A stretch of 10,265 bases of DNA from Acidobacteriaceae bacterium (GTDB taxonomy: Bacteria; Acidobacteriota; Terriglobia; Bryobacterales; Bryobacteraceae), in the NCBI GenBank assembly GCA_019245255.1, contig JAFARV010000808.1:1-10265 (forward strand), read 5' to 3'. The position numbers were made by a program, and so were the translations under genes. Under the pieces are notes generated by a model, which was not told the DNA's origin, made no database searches, and saw nothing but the letters and a program-made list of their open reading frames with translations. Below are positions 6,504-10,265 of the stretch, in pieces; position 1 is the stretch's first letter; each line of letters opens with the position of its first letter.

Positions 6504-7481
6504 TTAAGGCTGACGGCAGGGAGCCGCGCACGTCGTGCCCCCAACGCACGTCCTTCCCGCTTCCGTCGGGAAGGGACAACTCGGGCCGGTCCTGGTGCAA
6601 ATGGGACCGCTTTCGGAGCACTCGGATGTTTTTGTTGGGCAGTTTGAACCGGTCTGTGTAGTGACACAAGGCTGGGGACAGGTGGTACCGCTCACGGTTG
6701 GGCAATTCGGACCCGAATGCGTGCAACTCGCTGCAGGGCAGGTTGTACCACTGACAGTTCGACAGTTCGGTCCGCCGCAGGTACTGGGCGGGAAACTTGG
6801 GCAATTCGGTCCGCAACACGTGGTCTCGGGCGTGGTCGGACAGTTTGGTCCACTGCAGGTGAACTGCGGCGACGTCTGGCAGGTCGGCCCGGTCTCCGTG
6901 CAAAGCGCGCCGGGACAGGTGGTTCCGGATTGGGTTTGACAAGCCGGTCCGCTTTGTGTGCAGGGAACGGGACATGTCGTGCCGCTGCCTGTCGGGCAGT
7001 GCGGGCCCGCGTGTGTGCAAGCGGTTCCGACTTTGGTAATGCAAGGCGCCGGGCACGTGACCTGGGACGGACACCTGGGGCCAGCGTCCGTGCATCCATC
7101 GATAATGGTGCCGCAGTTGGCTCCTGTGGCGGTGTTGGGTAGTCTGGCGCCGGCAGCACAGGCTTGCGTCATCATGATGCGCCCTTCGAGGAAGCTCGCT
7201 TTGTGCCGCTCCGTCACGACGGGACCGTGGATCAGGGTTGCGTCGCGTTCAATCCAAACGTAGCTGCCGCCTATGGGCGATTTTTCTTGCGGTATTTCCT
7301 GGGAATAGAGAATGGCATCTTCGGGGATTTCGAAGTAGTCGCTTAATTCGCTGTCCAAATACAAGCGAACGTGACCCTCTTCCGATGAGGCTCCAAGGTA
7401 GCCCTTAAGTAGAAGGGTATTGGGTGGGTTTTTGGGATCCTTGACGATCTTAGAGACGAAATCGTCCATCCTTGGGGGCAT
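6504..7481 (-). CDS. Putative giant Cys/Thr-rich repeat precursor peptide of the lanthipeptide-like operon
   Basis: This is a 325-residue protein. The ATG at 7481 follows AAAGGAGG by five bases, a near-perfect ribosome site, so the frame extension up to 7553 is discarded. Residues 1-104 contain no cysteine and look like a folded leader domain: MDDFVSKIVKDPKNPPNTLL, then HVRLYLDSELSDYFEIPEDAILY, GGSYVWIERDATLIHG and HKASFLEGRIMM. Residues 105-325 contain 33 cysteines, about 44 Thr and about 17 Ser, with abundant Gly and Pro. They form degenerate repeats: SGTTCP (four copies), GPxC (ten copies), and pairs such as THSGPNC. There is no signal peptide. The gene is first in the operon, 57 bases before the kinase. 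The Ser/Thr/Cys balance suits extensive thioether formation. I do not recognise a named family. A metal-binding or disulfide-rich structural protein is an alternative, but the neighbours favour a modified peptide. Confidence 0.8.
   Translation of the reverse strand: MPPRMDDFVSKIVKDPKNPPNTLLLKGYLGASSEEGHVRLYLDSELSDYFEIPEDAILYSQEIPQEKSPIGGSYVWIERDATLIHGPVVTERHKASFLEGRIMMTQACAAGARLPNTATGANCGTIIDGCTDAGPRCPSQVTCPAPCITKVGTACTHAGPHCPTGSGTTCPVPCTQSGPACQTQSGTTCPGALCTETGPTCQTSPQFTCSGPNCPTTPETTCCGPNCPSFPPSTCGGPNCRTVSGTTCPAASCTHSGPNCPTVSGTTCPQPCVTTQTGSNCPTKTSECSESGPICTRTGPSCPFPTEAGRTCVGGTTCAAPCRQP
6507..7169 (-). repeat. Degenerate Cys/Thr/Pro-rich coding repeats (core region)
   Basis: Within the precursor, residues 105-325 are built from units of about 7 to 20 residues ending in Cys, for example TGSGTTCPVPCTQSGPAC, TVSGTTCPAASCTHSGPNC and TVSGTTCPQPC. 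On the DNA level the copies (GGTCCGAACTGTC-like and GGTACCACCTG-like stretches) differ mainly at third positions and in linker codons. That suggests old duplication followed by selection on the amino-acid pattern, not a recent slippage expansion. Units near residues 202-240 are shortened to one Cys pair each (FTCSGPNC, TTCCGPNC, STCGGPNC). Confidence 0.8.
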
Positions 7482-7486
7482 GGCAA

Positions 7487-7494
7487 CCTCCTTT
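7487..7494 (-). promoter_or_regulatory. Strong Shine-Dalgarno that fixes the precursor start
   Basis: AAAGGAGG on the minus strand lies five bases before ATG 7481. It is the best ribosome site of the operon; kinase, HopA1 and cyclase starts have weak or no such site and rely on overlap. This contrast predicts much higher synthesis of the precursor than of its enzymes. Confidence 0.8.
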
Positions 7495-7653
7495 CGATGG
7501 TTGGGAAAATCTACGAATTTCCGTTTAGTAGTGTGGGCTAGAAAGAGTGGCAATTCAAGGGAAATTGCGAGGAATTCTGATGAGCGTGGCGGCAGTGTAT
7601 GTGCACTTACGCTAGCCTGCGGCGAATTCCGTTCCGTTATAGTTAGTTAGCCG
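7495..7653 (-). other. Probable leader/promoter region of the precursor operon
   Basis: About 160 bp lie between the glycosyltransferase stop and the precursor ribosome site. The operon's own promoter could lie here, but I found only weak candidates (for example TTGAAT with no good -10 at 16-18 bases). No intrinsic terminator for the glycosyltransferase gene is visible, so co-transcription with it cannot be excluded. Confidence 0.3.
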
Positions 7654-9174
7654 CTACCCGAACGAATGAAATCGCTTCCAGAACGAGGGCCACGGTTCGC
7701 GCGGGCCTTGGCACACGAAGACCTGCAGGTGATCTCCGATAGCGCTGTTCCGGATGCCGAACGGAACGTTAATGTGGCCGGCAAGTTTGCAGCGCTCGAA
7801 AATGCCTTCGACATCAGCGCGCAGTAAACCCGCGGTGATGACCGTTTTCGGCGGTGAATTGCCATACCCTCGCAGCCAGTGCGAATTGGACCCGCTAATC
7901 GCTTCGGGCAGACCTCGGGAGTGGCCGTAAAGATTGATAGCGCCGGCTTGTCCGGCATCGCCGGCCAGGATACCAACCGGGGCGCTCTCTGTTGGGAGCG
8001 AATCGCGAACGCGAGCCACGGCCTGGGCCATTTCGCGCCAACCGAACTCCTCATCGAAGTTGCCACCGTTTACAGCGTTGGCAACTGTCCACCAACGAGA
8101 GCCCGCCGGCGCCACCGGCAGAACCAGGGCAGCGACTACGAGACCGCCTATCACCAAACTTCTCCGTACCCTACGGCGTATGGCGCTGGCAACAGTCGGG
8201 GGCAAGGTCTCCAGTCTTCGTTCACCCCAAACGGCACCGGCGGCGAGCAGCATCGGGTAGGCCGGCGCGAGATAGTAAGGCCTGCCCTTAGCAATGAGAA
8301 ACAGCGTCAAGGGAATCACATATATCCAGCCGATGACACGGTAACGCTTTCCATCGGGTGTGGCGAAAAGGAAGTACAACCCGGCGGCCCAGAGCGGCAC
8401 CGTGATGGGGTTGGTAGCTACCCAGCACTGCAGAAGCAGGAAGTTATCCGTACGGCCCAGGCCGACATCACGCGCGTGAATGAACTGCAGAAAGGCTAGC
8501 GAGATGAAATCATGCTGGACCTGCCAGACGAGGTTAGGAAGAAAAATCAACATGGCAATGCAGGCGCCGTACCACAGCCACTTGTTAAGGAGCATGCGGG
8601 GATTGGTGAGCAGGATTCCGCCCGCAATGCCTGCCAGGAAAAAAGCCATTGTGTATTTGGTCATCATGCCGAGGCCGACGATGCCACCGAGAGCCAGCCA
8701 CCAGCGCTGGTCTCCGGAGTTCAGCAAGCGAAGCATCACATAGGCTGCCAGCACCCACCACAGATAATCGAACGAAACATACTGGAACAGTGTGCCCGAG
8801 CTTACCGCTGGCCCTGCTATAGCGGCCGCCCATGCGGCTACGACCTGGGCTGTGCGTTTACCGCCCATTTCGCGGGCCATAAAACCGGTGAGCACCATCG
8901 CGATCGCCGGAGCCAGTGCGGCGAAAAAACGCAGCCCAATCAGCGAGGTGCCGAACAACGTGAGCGCCACTCGGGCAATGAAGGGAGTGAACGGCGGGTA
9001 TACGACGTATCCCCAGCTAAGGAAACGAGCGTCATCGACAGTCGCCAGCTCGTCGCGGTGAAATCCGTACTGGCCGTTGGTTACTGTATGCAACACGAGT
9101 ACTGACAGAGCACAGAGAACGAGGATGCCGGCATCGGTCGCGATCATCCGTTGGCTAAAGCCGGCCAGTCGCAT
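7654..9174 (-). CDS. Multi-pass membrane glycosyltransferase, PMT/ArnT-like (GT39/GT83 type)
   Basis: This 506-residue integral membrane protein begins MRLAGFSQRM. The ATG at 9174 follows AAAGGGGCCT. The first membrane segment (about 15-32) leads into YGFHRDELATVDDARFLSWGYVVYPP (36-61). The HRDEL and later acidic residues in the first external loop are the conserved catalytic-site feature of this fold. Many hydrophobic segments follow up to about residue 370: ALAPAIAMVLTGF, WWVLAAYVMLRLL, GIVGLGMMTKYTMAFFLAGIAGG and others. A soluble C-terminal domain of about 130 residues completes it. Such enzymes move a sugar from a polyprenyl-phosphate donor to a lipid, protein or glycan at the outer face of the inner membrane; the acceptor is unknown. 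It is on the same strand as the precursor operon, 172 bases upstream of the precursor ATG, so a functional link is possible but unproven. Confidence 0.88.
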   Translation of the reverse strand: MRLAGFSQRMIATDAGILVLCALSVLVLHTVTNGQYGFHRDELATVDDARFLSWGYVVYPPFTPFIARVALTLFGTSLIGLRFFAALAPAIAMVLTGFMAREMGGKRTAQVVAAWAAAIAGPAVSSGTLFQYVSFDYLWWVLAAYVMLRLLNSGDQRWWLALGGIVGLGMMTKYTMAFFLAGIAGGILLTNPRMLLNKWLWYGACIAMLIFLPNLVWQVQHDFISLAFLQFIHARDVGLGRTDNFLLLQCWVATNPITVPLWAAGLYFLFATPDGKRYRVIGWIYVIPLTLFLIAKGRPYYLAPAYPMLLAAGAVWGERRLETLPPTVASAIRRRVRRSLVIGGLVVAALVLPVAPAGSRWWTVANAVNGGNFDEEFGWREMAQAVARVRDSLPTESAPVGILAGDAGQAGAINLYGHSRGLPEAISGSNSHWLRGYGNSPPKTVITAGLLRADVEGIFERCKLAGHINVPFGIRNSAIGDHLQVFVCQGPREPWPSFWKRFHSFG

Positions 9175-9599
9175 AGGCCCCTTTTTTTCTGCAAGTCAAC
9201 GTTTGTAGCCTACACCACTTGCGGAGCCGGTTATCAACCCACCGCTGGTTATCAACCGGCCCCACAGCGGCACACTAGCTCTGCGCTTCTCTGGGAACGA
9301 AACGGATAATCGCTGCTGTAACACGCGACGGGTTTGCAAAAAAATCGCTCGGAAATTCTGCGGAAAGCGGCGCCTCGTGGAATGGGAAACAAAATTGCTT
9401 TCCTTTTAAGCAGTGAGGCGGTTATGCCGATGACGCTCCAAGAGCAGGACGTTCTGATTGTTTATGGCTTGGACAGAAAGCAATTGCCACAGTCATCTGT
9501 GGAGTCAGTCGATGGCTATGAGCATCTGACTCTGGGGCGGCGGACGGCGCAGACGTTCTCCCGGCCGCTCAGGCAATGGGACGCTGATTTGCGGAATGG
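9175..9599. other. Intergenic region with a doubtful small ORF
   Basis: These 425 bp separate two minus-strand genes and should carry the glycosyltransferase promoter. The only plus-strand frame of note runs from ATG 9424 (or 9334) to 9651. GAGG lies five bases before the 9424 ATG, giving 75 residues starting MPMTLQEQDVLIVYGLDRKQ, but it overlaps the end of the PD40 gene, shows no domain I recognise and ends in low-quality, shadow-like sequence. It may be a remnant or chance. The paired GGTTATCAACC repeats are listed separately. Confidence 0.4.
9229..9257. repeat. Two direct copies of GGTTATCAACC upstream of the glycosyltransferase gene
   Basis: GGTTATCAACC occurs at 9229-9239 and 9247-9257, identical over 11 bases with start points 18 bases apart. 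Each copy is a near palindrome (GGTT...AACC). They lie 55-83 bases upstream of the glycosyltransferase ATG. On the minus strand each copy contains TTGATA, a five-of-six -35 match. The position suggests regulator binding at that gene's promoter. Confidence 0.5.
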
Positions 9600-10265
9600 T
9601 CAGCGAAACCCTTCGCCCAACATGATGTCGCTCCCCTCGCGGTCGATTTGAGTAAACAGAATCCGGCGCTCATCTGGAGATATCGCCAGGCCGGTATTCC
9701 ACGGCGTCGGCTTGTGGCTGGTCCGGCCCAGTTCCCGCATACTTCGGGTTGAGAAATCAAGGAATTCGATGCCAGTGATCGCGGGGCTCAACTGTGGCCG
9801 ATAATCCAGGAAATAAAGACCCTTTGATCCGACCGCCCAGTTTCCCCACATCTCAGTCTTCAAAGAGTCGATCATCAATTCTTCTTCGCCGCCGTGAACA
9901 GGAACTCGCCAGATGCTTGGCTTGGGCAGTTCCTTGTTGTAAAACACCCAGGCGCCATCTTCAGACTCGAACGCCATGAAGCCGCCTCGCCGAGTAACCT
10001 GTTCCGGCGTCCCGCCACCCTCTCCTGGTTTTTTCCATACCTGCCAGGTGCCACTACGCTTGGAAGCAAAATAGATAAACCGCCCGTCGCGAGACCAACT
10101 TGGTACGACATTCTCGGAATTGTCATTCGTAAAGCGGGAGGGCGCGCCGGGATTCGCGGCATCCATAACATATATCTCTGCATTGCCGGTCGCCCGCGAA
10201 TCAAACGCGAGACGCTTGCCGTCTGGGGACCAGCGCGGGCTACCTGTCAGCGGACCATTAAAATG
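9600..10265 (-). CDS. PD40/TolB-like beta-propeller protein, C-terminal part, start beyond window
   Basis: The frame is open from the right window edge to the stop at 9600, showing 221 residues. An internal ATG at 10166 is not the start, because the frame runs upstream through another perfect repeat. PD40 (WD40-like) repeat motifs are SPRWSPDGKRLAFDSRATGNAEIYVMD, then VVPSWSRDGRFIYFASKRSGTWQVWK, then a degenerate FMAFESEDGAWVFYNK, and finally LAISPDERRILFTQIDREGSDIML near the C-terminus. Each blade has the W/ISxDGxxIxF signature. In acidobacteria such propellers commonly form the C-terminal half of winged-helix or protein-kinase regulatory proteins; the N-terminal domain is outside the window, so that assignment is open. 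The ending SDIMLGEGFR matches the usual C-terminus of this group. Confidence 0.85.
   Translation of the reverse strand, partial: HFNGPLTGSPRWSPDGKRLAFDSRATGNAEIYVMDAANPGAPSRFTNDNSENVVPSWSRDGRFIYFASKRSGTWQVWKKPGEGGGTPEQVTRRGGFMAFESEDGAWVFYNKELPKPSIWRVPVHGGEEELMIDSLKTEMWGNWAVGSKGLYFLDYRPQLSPAITGIEFLDFSTRSMRELGRTSHKPTPWNTGLAISPDERRILFTQIDREGSDIMLGEGFR

Noticed and set aside
6535..6939. Plus-strand 134-codon frame with VGQFGP and GQVVPLTV repeats, antisense to the precursor core
   Set aside because: Its periodicity is the reverse-complement image of the GPNC/SGTTC coding repeats. It has no ribosome site, no leader and no plus-strand neighbours, while the minus-strand frame has a strong Shine-Dalgarno, a distinct leader and matching operon partners.
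3121..7481. Thioamitide (thioviridamide-like) pathway
   Set aside because: That pathway shares the kinase and HopA1 pair but needs YcaO/TfuA and usually a flavoprotein decarboxylase; none is present, while a LanC is.
9334..9651. Plus-strand 105-codon frame as a real gene
   Set aside because: It overlaps the 3' end of the PD40 gene, has no recognisable domain, and only an internal ATG (9424) has a modest ribosome site; kept only as a remark in the intergenic entry.

Overview
The window looks like a moderately GC-rich Gram-negative chromosome, most likely an acidobacterium. That is an inference from the gene mix: a PD40/TolB-like propeller protein, a secreted GH28-type pectin-active enzyme, a BON-domain envelope protein and a higBA module. 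No marker gene settles the taxonomy.

Layout, left to right. (1) A truncated secreted BON-domain protein on the minus strand runs off the left edge (1-391), followed by about 400 bp without a convincing gene. (2) A minus-strand higB-higA toxin-antitoxin pair (787-1382) has a near-ideal sigma70-type promoter that ends almost at the toxin start codon. A perfect 7-bp-arm palindrome fills the promoter spacer, so the toxin mRNA is predicted to be leaderless and repressed by its own antitoxin. (3) A plus-strand secreted GH28-like beta-helix protein (1621-3093) keeps the acidic motifs of the family but lacks the usual GHG and RIK motifs. (4) A compact minus-strand four-gene operon occupies 3121-7481. 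(5) A minus-strand multi-pass glycosyltransferase of the PMT/ArnT type (7654-9174) lies upstream of that operon. (6) A 425-bp gap is followed by the C-terminal part of a PD40-repeat protein running off the right edge (9600-10265).

The centre of interest is the operon at 3121-7481. In transcription order it encodes a 325-residue putative precursor, an aminoglycoside-phosphotransferase-fold kinase, a HopA1-family protein and a free-standing LanM-type LanC cyclase with all zinc-ligand motifs. APH-fold kinase plus HopA1 lyase is the dehydration machinery of class V lanthipeptides (lexapeptide, cacaoidin) and also occurs in thioamitide pathways. Adding a LanC gives a complete split lanthipeptide synthetase: phosphorylate Ser/Thr, eliminate phosphate, add Cys thiols to form thioether rings. 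No YcaO, TfuA or flavoprotein decarboxylase is present, which argues against a thioamitide.

The predicted substrate is extraordinary. A cysteine-free N-terminal domain of about 104 residues is followed by about 220 residues carrying 33 cysteines and about 60 Ser/Thr in degenerate repeats such as SGTTCPxPC and GPxC. This would be far larger than ordinary lanthipeptides, possibly a poly-thioether protein or a multi-core precursor. A perfect 11-bp-arm hairpin between precursor and kinase may set precursor-to-enzyme stoichiometry. No transporter or leader protease is present in the window.
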